NCBI GenBank assembly: GCA_011523115.1
Contig: WTHO01000096.1
Coordinates: 1-6,132 of the forward strand
From: Halieaceae bacterium
GTDB taxonomy: Bacteria; Pseudomonadota; Gammaproteobacteria; Pseudomonadales; Halieaceae
Direction of reading: 5' to 3'
DNA: 6,132 nt
Numbering within the stretch: position 1 is the first letter of the stretch; every line of letters begins with the position of its first letter. The position numbers and the translations under genes were made by a program. Below the pieces are notes generated by a model, which was given only the letters and a program-made list of their open reading frames with translations, did no database searches and was not told the origin of the DNA. Shown in pieces: positions 1 to 6,132 of this stretch.

Positions 1-566
1 TAACCGGAAACCAACGATTCCGGCTCATCCGCATCCGTGAGCCACTCTGAAGCCACCGTGACGGATCGGGCATTGATTGCGCGATAGAGATCGACGAGTT
101 TTTTCCCGCCGCTATCCAGATAGGCTTCACACTGAGGCTTCACCTCCGACCTTAACCTGACGCAGGGCGAGTGACGCCCCTCGGCATCATGCAGCACGAG
201 GGCGACATCATCGTCGCGCCATTCTTGCTCCAGCAACCGTATGACGTGGTCGGGCGCGCCAATCAGGTCCACTGGTACCACGATCAGCGAGGGCGCTGTG
301 TTGGCGGCAAGCAGCGCAACGATGCCTGCGCAGGGACCCGCGAGCTCTCGTGTTTCGCTGAGTACGCGATCGCCATAGTGCTGGTAGAAGCGCGCGTTGC
401 TTCGGCAGCAAATGAGAAGCTCTGCCGTCGCCGCGGGTCGCGCTTGGCAAATGTGATCGATGAGCGGCCGGCCCCGCCAGATGATCAGGCCTTTGTCGCG
501 ACCGCCCCAGCGGCGCCCTTGACCACCGGCCAAAATACCCAAGCTGTAACAAGTCGATGCATTCAA
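1..566 (-). CDS. mobA: Molybdenum cofactor guanylyltransferase (MobA-like), 3' end cut by window edge
   Basis: MobA attaches GMP from GTP to molybdopterin in the cytoplasm, making the guanine dinucleotide cofactor used by DMSO-reductase-family molybdoenzymes. The minus-strand frame is open for 188 codons to the left edge. The N-terminal nucleotide-binding loop is clear: LAGGQGRRWGGRDKG at residues 12-26, with the expected Arg19 and Lys25. Then come RGRPLIDH (31-38), GPCAG (77-81, usually GPLAG), PVD with Asp100 at the expected metal-binding place, and GGKKLVDLY (153-161). An in-frame TAG lies four codons upstream of the first possible start, so the start must be the TTG at 566-564; no ATG or GTG is available before the LAGG motif. 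Family members are about 190-200 residues, so only a few residues should be missing. Trp20 replaces the usual Met, and the C-terminal NxNTP-type motif reads DADEP, so it may be a divergent MobA. Family confidence is high and exact activity is less certain. Confidence 0.85.
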   Translation of the reverse strand, partial: MNASTCYSLGILAGGQGRRWGGRDKGLIIWRGRPLIDHICQARPAATAELLICCRSNARFYQHYGDRVLSETRELAGPCAGIVALLAANTAPSLIVVPVDLIGAPDHVIRLLEQEWRDDDVALVLHDAEGRHSPCVRLRSEVKPQCEAYLDSGGKKLVDLYRAINARSVTVASEWLTDADEPESLVSG

Positions 567-616
567 TCTTTGCGTTCTCTATGGGATCATCCGCGTTCTC
601 TTGTCGACTATAGCCC
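567..616. promoter_or_regulatory. Divergent intergenic region, probable promoters for mobA (-) and tsaB (+)
   Basis: These 50 bp lie between the divergent mobA-like and tsaB starts, so transcription signals for both directions should be here or just inside the genes. The only -10-like string is at 607-614: it reads TATAGC on the plus strand (609-614) and TATAGT on the minus strand (612-607). Neither has a convincing -35 box at the right distance. On the plus strand the string is so close to the tsaB ATGs that a transcript from it would have almost no leader. No clear operator or riboswitch is seen. The promoter role is inferred from position. Confidence 0.35.
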
Positions 617-1330
617 ATGCCACTCATGCCGCGTGTTCTGGCGCTGGATACTGCTACGCAAGCTTGCACCCTCGCGCTTTGGGACGAGCAGCGGGTGCGT
701 GCCCGACACGCTGTAGAGGCGCGTGCGCACAACAGACATGTGCTGACAATGCTTGCCGAGGTATTGGATGGTCAACGCCTTAGCGATGCCGTTGACATCA
801 TCGCCTGCGGCGTGGGTCCCGGTTCGTTCACGGGATTACGGGTCGCGGTTAGCGTGGCCCAGGGCTTGGCTTGGTCGCAAAATCTGCCTGTCCACGGATT
901 CTGCACGCTTACCGCGCAGGTCCACGCCGCCGCCGCCAGCGGATTGCTTCGGGATGGCGCCATGGTGTTGACTACGATTGATGCGCAAATCAATCAACTC
1001 TATGCCCGCTGGGGTCGGTGGGTTGGTGGCCGGTTTCTACCTGAGGGCGATGTCGTGGTCTCTGCACCTGAGGCTTTGCCCCTGCCCGATACCTTGGAGC
1101 CATTGGTTTTGCTCGGATCGGGCGCGCACTACTGCGAGCAGTTGCCCTCATCTGTTCGCGACCTGGCTCAGGTATTTGATGAGGTGACCCCAAATGCCGG
1201 CGTCATGGCGGAGCTTCTGGGGACCGGTGCACTGACTCTGGCACCTCAGCCAGCTTACGAGTTGTCACCTCAGTACGTGCAGCGGGACATCGGTTGGAAA
1301 AAACTCGCGGAGCAGGTGCGGCGTGGCTGA
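617..1330 (+). CDS. tsaB: tRNA t6A biosynthesis protein TsaB (YeaZ)
   Basis: TsaB is the non-catalytic ASKHA-fold partner of TsaD. With TsaE and the TsaC/Sua5 product threonylcarbamoyl-AMP, it makes t6A at position 37 of ANN-decoding tRNAs in the cytoplasm. The 237-residue product matches the usual size (about 230). It has the N-terminal strand and loop LALDTATQA (8-16), the hallmark GVGPGSFTGLRV (65-76) and a DAQINQLYAR segment (122-131) at the place of the family's DARMGEVY-like stretch. The C-terminus PQYVQRDIGWKKL (218-230) resembles the family's PxYLR...WKK ending. Two in-frame ATGs (617 and 626) are possible starts and neither has a Shine-Dalgarno sequence. The later one gives MPRVLALDTAT, closer to typical family N-termini, so the protein may be three residues shorter. 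It is the first gene of the tight rightward group and its 3' end overlaps uppP by 8 bp. Confidence 0.93.
   Translation: MPLMPRVLALDTATQACTLALWDEQRVRARHAVEARAHNRHVLTMLAEVLDGQRLSDAVDIIACGVGPGSFTGLRVAVSVAQGLAWSQNLPVHGFCTLTAQVHAAAASGLLRDGAMVLTTIDAQINQLYARWGRWVGGRFLPEGDVVVSAPEALPLPDTLEPLVLLGSGAHYCEQLPSSVRDLAQVFDEVTPNAGVMAELLGTGALTLAPQPAYELSPQYVQRDIGWKKLAEQVRRG
1309..1316 (+). promoter_or_regulatory. Probable ribosome binding site of uppP, inside tsaB
   Basis: GGAG (1309-1312) followed by CAGG (1313-1316) lies within the last codons of tsaB, 10 and 6 bases before the uppP GTG at 1323. It supports the GTG as the start. It also implies that uppP translation begins while ribosomes are finishing tsaB. 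Confidence 0.45.
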
Positions 1331-2120
1331 CTGGGTTCAGTTAATTGCGCTGGCCCTGATTCAGGGTGTGACCGAGTTTTTACCCGTCTCGAGTTCGGCG
1401 CATCTGATTTTACCGACGGAGATTCTCGGTTGGGATGATCAAGGTCTCCTTTTCGACGTGGGAGTCCATGCCGGCACACTGTGTGCAGTGCTCTGGCACT
1501 TTCGAGAGACACTGCGGAGTTGGGCGATAAGCGTGATGCCCGGGAGCAAGGTAGACCGATCAGAGATGTGGGCTGTCGTGGTCGGGACCCTTCCTGCAGT
1601 CGTGGCAGGCCTGGTGTTCAAAGACGTGATTGCCAGTGACGCGCGCGCAGTGCCGGTCATCATCGCTACGACGGTGATTTTTGGTGTGCTACTGGGCTGG
1701 GCAGATCACCGCGCCAAGCGCAATAACAATGCGACCGCTGTGGTCTCAGCCCGCCACGCGCTGTTGATTGGTCTGGCACAGGCGTTGGCATTAATTCCGG
1801 GCACTTCCCGGTCAGGCGTCACCATCACGGCGGCACTTTTTCTGGGTTACCATCCTGCCAGCGCGACCCGATTTTCTTTTTTACTCAGTGTGCCGGTGAT
1901 TGGGGGTGCCCTGCTGCTGATGGTGGCATCCTCCACCGGTGATGTGGGCGCGATCGGTCTGGATAAGCTGATCGTGGCGTTCGTAGTGTCGGCGGTATTT
2001 GCTCACGTCACGATCAGAGGTTTCCTATATCTGCTGGAACGCGTGGGCTTGTTGCCTTTCGTGGCGTATCGACTGCTACTGGGGCTTTTACTATGGATTT
2101 GGTTAACGCCGGGACTTTGA
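1323..2120 (+). CDS. uppP: Undecaprenyl-diphosphatase UppP (BacA family)
   Basis: This integral inner-membrane enzyme removes a phosphate from undecaprenyl diphosphate, regenerating the C55-P carrier for peptidoglycan and other surface polymers. Overexpression in other bacteria gives bacitracin resistance. The 265-residue protein is close to the family's usual 265-275 residues. The first conserved motif is QGVTEFLPVSSSAH (14-27), the (E/Q)xxxE motif with Gln14 and Glu18, and His27 in the place of the family's conserved His. The second is PGTSRSG (159-165), whose Arg163 corresponds to the catalytic Arg. HAGTLCAVLWHFR (49-61) and FSFLLSVPVIGG (185-196, roughly) are also typical. Hydrophobic stretches near 5-20, 45-60, 82-101, 108-126, 145-158, 183-202, 214-231 and 243-262 fit the two-repeat membrane fold. 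It begins with GTG, overlaps the tsaB stop by 8 bp and ends 3 bp before the aminopeptidase gene, so it is co-transcribed. Confidence 0.95.
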   Translation: MADWVQLIALALIQGVTEFLPVSSSAHLILPTEILGWDDQGLLFDVGVHAGTLCAVLWHFRETLRSWAISVMPGSKVDRSEMWAVVVGTLPAVVAGLVFKDVIASDARAVPVIIATTVIFGVLLGWADHRAKRNNNATAVVSARHALLIGLAQALALIPGTSRSGVTITAALFLGYHPASATRFSFLLSVPVIGGALLLMVASSTGDVGAIGLDKLIVAFVVSAVFAHVTIRGFLYLLERVGLLPFVAYRLLLGLLLWIWLTPGL

Positions 2121-2123
2121 ACC

Positions 2124-3401
2124 ATGACGCAGATTAACGAATTACTCGATTTCTTAGGCGAGTCCGTGACCCCGTTTCATGCGGTACGGGGGATGTGCAA
2201 GCGTCTGGAACAAGCCGGCTTTGAGTCGGTAGAGCGCTTCGATCCCAGTGCCATGGTGCCGGGTCGCGGTTATTTCATGACGAAGCAGGGTAGCTCTCTT
2301 GTGGCCCTGCGAGCCGGAGCCCAAGAACTTGGCAGAGGGCTGCGTCTGGTAGGCGCGCATACTGACTCTCCTAATCTCTCAGTCAAGCCCAACCCGGTGA
2401 CTGGTCGCGATGGCTGCGTGCAGCTAGGCGTCGATATTTATGGCGGCGCATTGCTGAATCCCTGGTTTGACCGGGATCTTGCGCTGGCGGGCCGCCTCAC
2501 TGTGTTGACCGCCGAGGGGGAGTTGCGATCGGTACTATTTGATTCAGTCAGTCCAGTGGCAGTGGTGCCCAGCCTGGCCATTCACCTTGATCGAGAGGCC
2601 AACAAGCAACGGAGTATCAATCCGCAAAAAGATGTTGTGCCTCTGGTTATGTTAGGGGACGCCAAGGGCTTTGATTTCAAGTCCTGGTTGGCGGAAAAGC
2701 TGGCCGAGCAGGACAAAACATGCGTTGGCGCCCGCGTGATGGATTACGAGCTCTCGCTCTACGACACTCAGCCTCCCGCTTTGGTTGGTATAGACCAATC
2801 ATTGATTACATCCGCCCGACTCGACAATTTGCTGAGTTGTTATGCGGGCTTGCGCGCGATCATTGACGAACAGGAAGCAGAGTGGTCCATGCTGGTCGCG
2901 ACCGATCATGAGGAGGTCGGCAGTGCCTCTACCATCGGCGCCCAAGGGCCGATGTTGATGGATGCCTTGACCGCGCTGGTGCCTGATCCGCTACTCAATC
3001 AGCAGCTCAGAAATGAATCCTGGATGCTCTCGGTCGATAATGCCCATGCGGTACACCCGAACTATGCGGATAAGCATGATGAGCATCACAGCCCCAAACT
3101 GGGAGCGGGCGCGGTGATCAAGGTTAACCGCAATCAGCGCTATGCCACAGACAGCGAGGGCGCGGCGCGCCTGCGGCTGCTCGCTGAGCGAGAAGGCGTG
3201 GGGATTCAAACTTTTGTGACGCGGGCTGATCTCGCCTGTGGGAGTACGATTGGTCCGATCACTGCCACCGAAACGGGGATAACCACCACGGATCTGGGCG
3301 TGCCGACTTTGGCGATGCACTCGATTAGAGAGCTGGCCTGCGCCGCTGACGTACCGCAGCTGATTTCGCTGCTTCAGGCGTTTTACCGCCGGGCGGCGTG
3401 A
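2124..3401 (+). CDS. apeB: M18 family aminopeptidase (ApeB-like)
   Basis: This is a cytoplasmic dinuclear zinc aminopeptidase of family M18, which releases N-terminal residues (often acidic ones in this family) from peptides and forms large tetrahedral oligomers in studied members. The 425-residue length is typical of bacterial members. All expected metal and catalytic positions can be seen: GAHTDSP with His79, ARLDN with Asp234, DHEEVGS with Glu263 and Glu264, [10 protein letters not shown] with Asp305, and AMHSIRE with His399. The N-terminal [15 protein letters not shown] (7-21) is the usual M18 opening. No signal peptide is present. The ATG lies three bases after the uppP stop, with no strong Shine-Dalgarno sequence, which suggests translational coupling to uppP. 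Its stop TGA overlaps a possible GTG of the trpS frame, but the real trpS start is 11 bp further on. Family assignment is firm; substrate preference cannot be read from sequence. Confidence 0.94.
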   Translation: MTQINELLDFLGESVTPFHAVRGMCKRLEQAGFESVERFDPSAMVPGRGYFMTKQGSSLVALRAGAQELGRGLRLVGAHTDSPNLSVKPNPVTGRDGCVQLGVDIYGGALLNPWFDRDLALAGRLTVLTAEGELRSVLFDSVSPVAVVPSLAIHLDREANKQRSINPQKDVVPLVMLGDAKGFDFKSWLAEKLAEQDKTCVGARVMDYELSLYDTQPPALVGIDQSLITSARLDNLLSCYAGLRAIIDEQEAEWSMLVATDHEEVGSASTIGAQGPMLMDALTALVPDPLLNQQLRNESWMLSVDNAHAVHPNYADKHDEHHSPKLGAGAVIKVNRNQRYATDSEGAARLRLLAEREGVGIQTFVTRADLACGSTIGPITATETGITTTDLGVPTLAMHSIRELACAADVPQLISLLQAFYRRAA

Positions 3402-3405
3402 GGAG
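3401..3405 (+). promoter_or_regulatory. Shine-Dalgarno sequence of trpS
   Basis: AGGAG at 3401-3405 is the best ribosome binding site in the window. It lies seven bases before the ATG at 3413. This decides the trpS start in favour of that ATG over the GTG at 3398, which would place the Shine-Dalgarno sequence inside the coding region. Confidence 0.75.
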
Positions 3406-3412
3406 AAAAGCG

Positions 3413-4420
3413 ATGACCCCGACACGGGTACTGACTGGCATTACGACCACGGGCACGCCGCATTTGGGCAACTACGTTGGCGCCATTCGGCCTGCCATTG
3501 CGGCCTCACAGGATCCCTCCGTCGAGGCGTACCTGTTTCTTGCTGATTATCACGCGCTCATTAAGAATCAAAACCCCGACGAGGTGGCTCAGTCGAGTCG
3601 AGAGATCGCCGCTACCTGGCTCGCGCTTGGCCTTGATCCCGAGAAGACTTTTTTTTACCGACAGTCAGATATTCCTGAGGTGACCGAGCTGAGCTGGGTG
3701 TTGACCTGTTCAGCCGCTAAGGGGCTCATGAACCGCGCCCACGCCTACAAGGCCGCAGTTCAGGCCAATGAAACGGCAGGTGAGGACCCTGACTACGGCA
3801 TTACCATGGGGCTATTTTCGTATCCCATCCTCATGGCCGCGGATATCCTGATTTTTAACGCGCATCGGGTCCCGGTGGGGCGTGACCAAATTCAACATGT
3901 CGAGATGGCCCGAGACATTGCACAGCGCTTCAATCACCATTATGGAGAGACCTTTACCCTTCCTGAAGCGGTCGTCGATGATCACGTCGCGGTACTGAAA
4001 GGTCTCGATGGTCGAAAGATGAGCAAAAGCTACGGCAACACGATCCCGCTGTTTGGTCAGCCCAAACAGTTACAGAAATCCATCAATAAAATTAAGACGA
4101 ACTTGCTTGAGCCCGGTGAACCCAAGGAGACCGACGACTCAACGGTATTCCAAATCTGGTGCGCTTTTGCAGACGAACCTGAGCGCCAGCAAATGCGTCA
4201 GGCATTTGCCGAGGGTATCGGGTGGGGTGAAGCGAAAAAGCAGTTGTTTGAGCGAGTGAATGACGAGCTTGCGCCAGCGCGGGAAGCCTACGACCGGCTG
4301 ATGGCTGCGCCTGAAGAACTCGAGGAGATCCTGAAGGCGGGTGCAGAGCGCCTGCGGCCCAGAAGTTCGGCCCTGCTGGAGACCGTGCGCGACGCGGTGG
4401 GGTTGCGGGGCTATCGATAA
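3413..4420 (+). CDS. trpS: Tryptophan--tRNA ligase (TrpRS)
   Basis: This cytoplasmic class I aminoacyl-tRNA synthetase charges tRNA-Trp with tryptophan using ATP. From the ATG at 3413 the product is 335 residues, the normal compact bacterial size. The Rossmann fold opens with [20 protein letters not shown] (5-24), whose PHLGN is the HIGH-type signature. KMSKSYGN (202-209) is the second class I signature. The segment between contains family-typical [10 protein letters not shown] (41-50), [12 protein letters not shown] (135-146) and [16 protein letters not shown] (155-170), which line the tryptophan and ATP sites. The frame extends upstream to a GTG at 3398, but the AGGAG at 3401-3405 and homology favour the ATG. 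It is the last gene of the rightward group. The stop TAA (4418-4420) lies inside the first of three 15-bp tandem repeats. A run of eight T (3649-3656) occurs at residues 79-82. Confidence 0.96.
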   Translation: MTPTRVLTGITTTGTPHLGNYVGAIRPAIAASQDPSVEAYLFLADYHALIKNQNPDEVAQSSREIAATWLALGLDPEKTFFYRQSDIPEVTELSWVLTCSAAKGLMNRAHAYKAAVQANETAGEDPDYGITMGLFSYPILMAADILIFNAHRVPVGRDQIQHVEMARDIAQRFNHHYGETFTLPEAVVDDHVAVLKGLDGRKMSKSYGNTIPLFGQPKQLQKSINKIKTNLLEPGEPKETDDSTVFQIWCAFADEPERQQMRQAFAEGIGWGEAKKQLFERVNDELAPAREAYDRLMAAPEELEEILKAGAERLRPRSSALLETVRDAVGLRGYR

Positions 4421-4459
4421 CGAGACCAGCGATAACGAGACCACCGATAACGAGACGGG
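4415..4459 (+). repeat. Three tandem 15-bp repeats containing the trpS stop codon
   Basis: Three adjacent units share the core CGATAACGAGAC and differ only in the last three bases: CAG (4415-4429), CAC (4430-4444) and GGG (4445-4459). The first unit covers the final Arg codon and TAA of trpS. Because the unit is five codons long, the other two copies repeat CGA TAA CGA GAC in the same frame, giving in-frame TAA at 4418, 4433 and 4448. A recent tandem duplication at the 3' end of trpS explains the pattern. A regulatory role is not shown. Confidence 0.9.
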
Positions 4460-4475
4460 CATCGTCAGGCGCCCC

Positions 4476-4501
4476 GACGCGCTCGTCCTGAGCTGAGCGT
4501 C
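4476..4501. terminator. Weak hairpin in the convergent gap, possible terminator
   Basis: GACG-CTC (4476-4484, with a two-base bulge) can pair with GAGCGTC (4495-4501) around a ten-base loop. It lies between the convergent trpS and TonB-receptor genes, where termination is expected in both directions. There is no T-tract on either side, so it is not a standard intrinsic terminator. A smaller imperfect hairpin is possible at 4463-4479. Confidence 0.2.
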
Positions 4502-4509
4502 CGATGACT

Positions 4510-6132
4510 CTATAGTGCCAAGGTCACACCGAGGACGGCGCTGCGGGGCTCCCCAACGAAATAACGATAACTGCCGAAGCCGTAATCGGCGCGCTCCGCG
4601 TAGCCTTCATCCAGCAGGTTTGTCGCCACCAGTGTTAGCGTCACCCGAGGCGTGATTTGCCAGGCGCCCCGAATGTTCAGCAGCTCATGACCCGCATACT
4701 CGTGCTGGTTGTTGGGGTCTAACCAGTACTTGGCAACCCACAGCCACTCCAGTTCCGCACTGATTGCGTGGCCAAGGGGCGCCAGATCAGCAAGCAGCTG
4801 CAATGAGCCAAAGTGCTTTGGTGATGTATCGATGTCATTGCCTTCTATGGTGCCGCGAGAGCCAATCAGTTCGATGTCGCTGTCGTACCGGTGTCGGGCG
4901 TAGGCGCCATTACCTCGCAATGACCAGATATCGGAGAGCGCCCAGCTGAAGGTGACGTCGATGCCACGGTGCAGCGTATCCGCCCCCGATACGTTGTAGC
5001 GGTCGCGGTCCTGAAAGATCACGTTTTCTTTGGCCATCCAATAGGCCGCTAAATCGTAGGCGAATGCACCCTGCTGGCCGCGCACGCCAAATTCAACGCT
5101 GTCGATGCTCTCTGAATCCAGATCTGCTGTGACCTGTCCCGACTGCAGACGATACAACTCCGTGGTTTGCGGTGCACGGAATCCACGCGCTGCGCGCGCA
5201 AAGATGGTGGCATGGTCCGTCTGATAACTCAGTGCAAGATTGCCCGTCCAATCGCTGAAGCGGTCCTCCCGGCTCGCTGGCCGAAAGAATCTGCAGGCAC
5301 TGGCGGCGGGTGCACAGGCCGGCCCCGGATCGGTGAGATTCCGATAGTCATAGCGTGTCTCTTCCAGTCTCAATCCACCCGTAATTTGCCAGCGGTCGCT
5401 GAGTGCCCAGTTCAGCTGAGTGAACCCCGCAAGCGTCTCAGCCTGAACGTCGTAATCGTAATGGACGCCGTCGGGCTGATTGGGGCTGAAAAACTCTGCC
5501 TGATCCTCAAATAGCGACCCCTTGGTGTGATCGATGTCGATCCCTGCCAGCCAGCGCAGCCGCGGGGTCAGACCACTGACCATCGCCTGGATGCCCACGC
5601 TCCGGTGTCGGTTCGTCTCGGTGGCCTGCCAGGGTAGATAGTGCTGCAGAAATGTCATTTCATTGCTGCGCCAGTAGGGGCGCAGCAGTAGTTCACCTCC
5701 TGTCCCTATTTCTCTGCTGAAGCTCAAATATCCTCGTGCAGACCAAGCATCCCGATATGCCTCGGGATTCGGATTTTCCTCGCGAGCGCTGTCGTCCTTG
5801 TATGCCTCAAAGCCGCGGATATAGCCCGCGGTTTCCTGATCAAGATCACTGCCCTCTATCACGCCCGAGACACGCCAGTCCTGCCAGTCCTGATCGAGTC
5901 GGACGGTGGCTTTTCGCTGCTGGTACCCCGACTCCTCCTGATACCCGCCGTAACGGGTCGTTTGCGCAGACAGAGCAAGACTATCGACGGCACCGCTGGC
6001 AGAGGCGCGATAGTAGTCTCTGGAGCCCGCCTCGAATCGCAGTTGGTTGGGTGTTTCGGCGACGGACCGCGTCAGCACATTGATAATGCCGTGCAGCGCA
6101 TTGGAACCAAAAACGACGGTTGCCGGCCCCTT
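4510..6132 (-). CDS. TonB-dependent outer-membrane receptor, 5' end cut by window edge
   Basis: TonB-dependent receptors import siderophores, haem, vitamins or other scarce ligands across the outer membrane using TonB/ExbBD energy. The frame is open from the right edge to the TAG at 4512-4510, giving the last 540 residues. The first visible residues, KGPATVVFGSNALHGIINVLT, are the end of the N-terminal plug, where KGP-x5-GSNALHGIIN is the standard signature. The rest is a 22-strand-type barrel with alternating hydrophobic residues and many aromatic girdle positions. Near the C-terminus NLLDEGYAERADYG is the conserved N-L-D-Y segment of the barrel domain, and the protein ends ...GVTLAL. The signal peptide, TonB box and most of the plug lie beyond the window. 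Two Cys seven residues apart (codons at 5293-5295 and 5314-5316) sit in a probable surface loop. The start at 6078 is only an internal GTG. The ligand cannot be told from the sequence and no partner transport genes are visible. Confidence 0.93.
   Translation of the reverse strand, partial: KGPATVVFGSNALHGIINVLTRSVAETPNQLRFEAGSRDYYRASASGAVDSLALSAQTTRYGGYQEESGYQQRKATVRLDQDWQDWRVSGVIEGSDLDQETAGYIRGFEAYKDDSAREENPNPEAYRDAWSARGYLSFSREIGTGGELLLRPYWRSNEMTFLQHYLPWQATETNRHRSVGIQAMVSGLTPRLRWLAGIDIDHTKGSLFEDQAEFFSPNQPDGVHYDYDVQAETLAGFTQLNWALSDRWQITGGLRLEETRYDYRNLTDPGPACAPAASACRFFRPASREDRFSDWTGNLALSYQTDHATIFARAARGFRAPQTTELYRLQSGQVTADLDSESIDSVEFGVRGQQGAFAYDLAAYWMAKENVIFQDRDRYNVSGADTLHRGIDVTFSWALSDIWSLRGNGAYARHRYDSDIELIGSRGTIEGNDIDTSPKHFGSLQLLADLAPLGHAISAELEWLWVAKYWLDPNNQHEYAGHELLNIRGAWQITPRVTLTLVATNLLDEGYAERADYGFGSYRYFVGEPRSAVLGVTLAL

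Noticed and set aside
171..716. Plus-strand 181-codon frame and minus-strand 174-codon frame (208-732) overlapping the left region
   Set aside because: Both give low-complexity, Arg/Ala/Ser-rich translations without family motifs, while the third reading (minus, 566 to 1) gives a clear MobA-type sequence.
2991..3425. Minus-strand 144-codon frame
   Set aside because: It is antisense to the M18 aminopeptidase, which has all metal ligands intact, and has no family features.
4139..4462. Minus-strand frame of 107 codons with repeated VSLS at its N-terminus
   Set aside because: It is a shadow of trpS; the VSLS repeats come only from the 15-bp tandem units read on the other strand.
5874..5891. Two copies of a 9-bp unit (GCCAGTCCT)
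   Set aside because: It only encodes a short QDWQDW duplication in a barrel strand or loop; too small to be more than local slippage.
5167..6083. Plus-strand frames of 115 codons opposite the TonB receptor
   Set aside because: They lie antisense to a well-supported barrel gene, have no recognisable motifs and look like shadows of its codon use.
1..6132. Search for a novel defence, mobile or RNA-based system
   Set aside because: Nearly all of the sequence is explained by known housekeeping families; no phage, toxin-antitoxin, CRISPR, tRNA or att-like structure was seen.

Overview
The window is a stretch of GC-rich bacterial chromosome carrying housekeeping genes. The protein families and their sequence character (TsaB, BacA-type UppP, M18 aminopeptidase, compact TrpS, MobA, TonB-dependent receptor) point to a Gram-negative gammaproteobacterium. 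A marine lineage such as the OM60/NOR5 (Halieaceae) group would fit, but that finer placement is only a guess. There are no RNA genes, insertion sequences, CRISPR arrays or phage genes, and I found no undescribed multi-gene system.

Left edge (1-566, minus strand): a nearly complete molybdenum cofactor guanylyltransferase (MobA-like) gene that starts with TTG and runs off the left end. A gap of about 50 bp (567-616) separates it from a divergent rightward gene group and probably holds the promoters for both directions.

Centre (617-4420, plus strand): four tightly packed genes, tsaB, uppP, an M18 aminopeptidase and trpS. The junctions are an 8-bp overlap, a 3-bp gap and an 11-bp gap, so they very probably form one operon. 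The products serve tRNA t6A modification, recycling of the cell-wall lipid carrier, peptide turnover and tRNA-Trp charging. The common theme is basic growth and translation rather than one pathway.

Right part (4510-6132, minus strand): the C-terminal 540 residues of a TonB-dependent outer-membrane receptor, convergent with trpS and cut by the right edge before its signal peptide and most of its plug. The 89-bp convergent gap contains the oddest local feature: three tandem 15-bp units, the first of which supplies the trpS stop codon and each of which repeats a TAA in the trpS frame.

The points most worth checking are this stop-codon repeat, several simultaneous departures from consensus in the MobA-like protein, and the start-site choices for tsaB and trpS.
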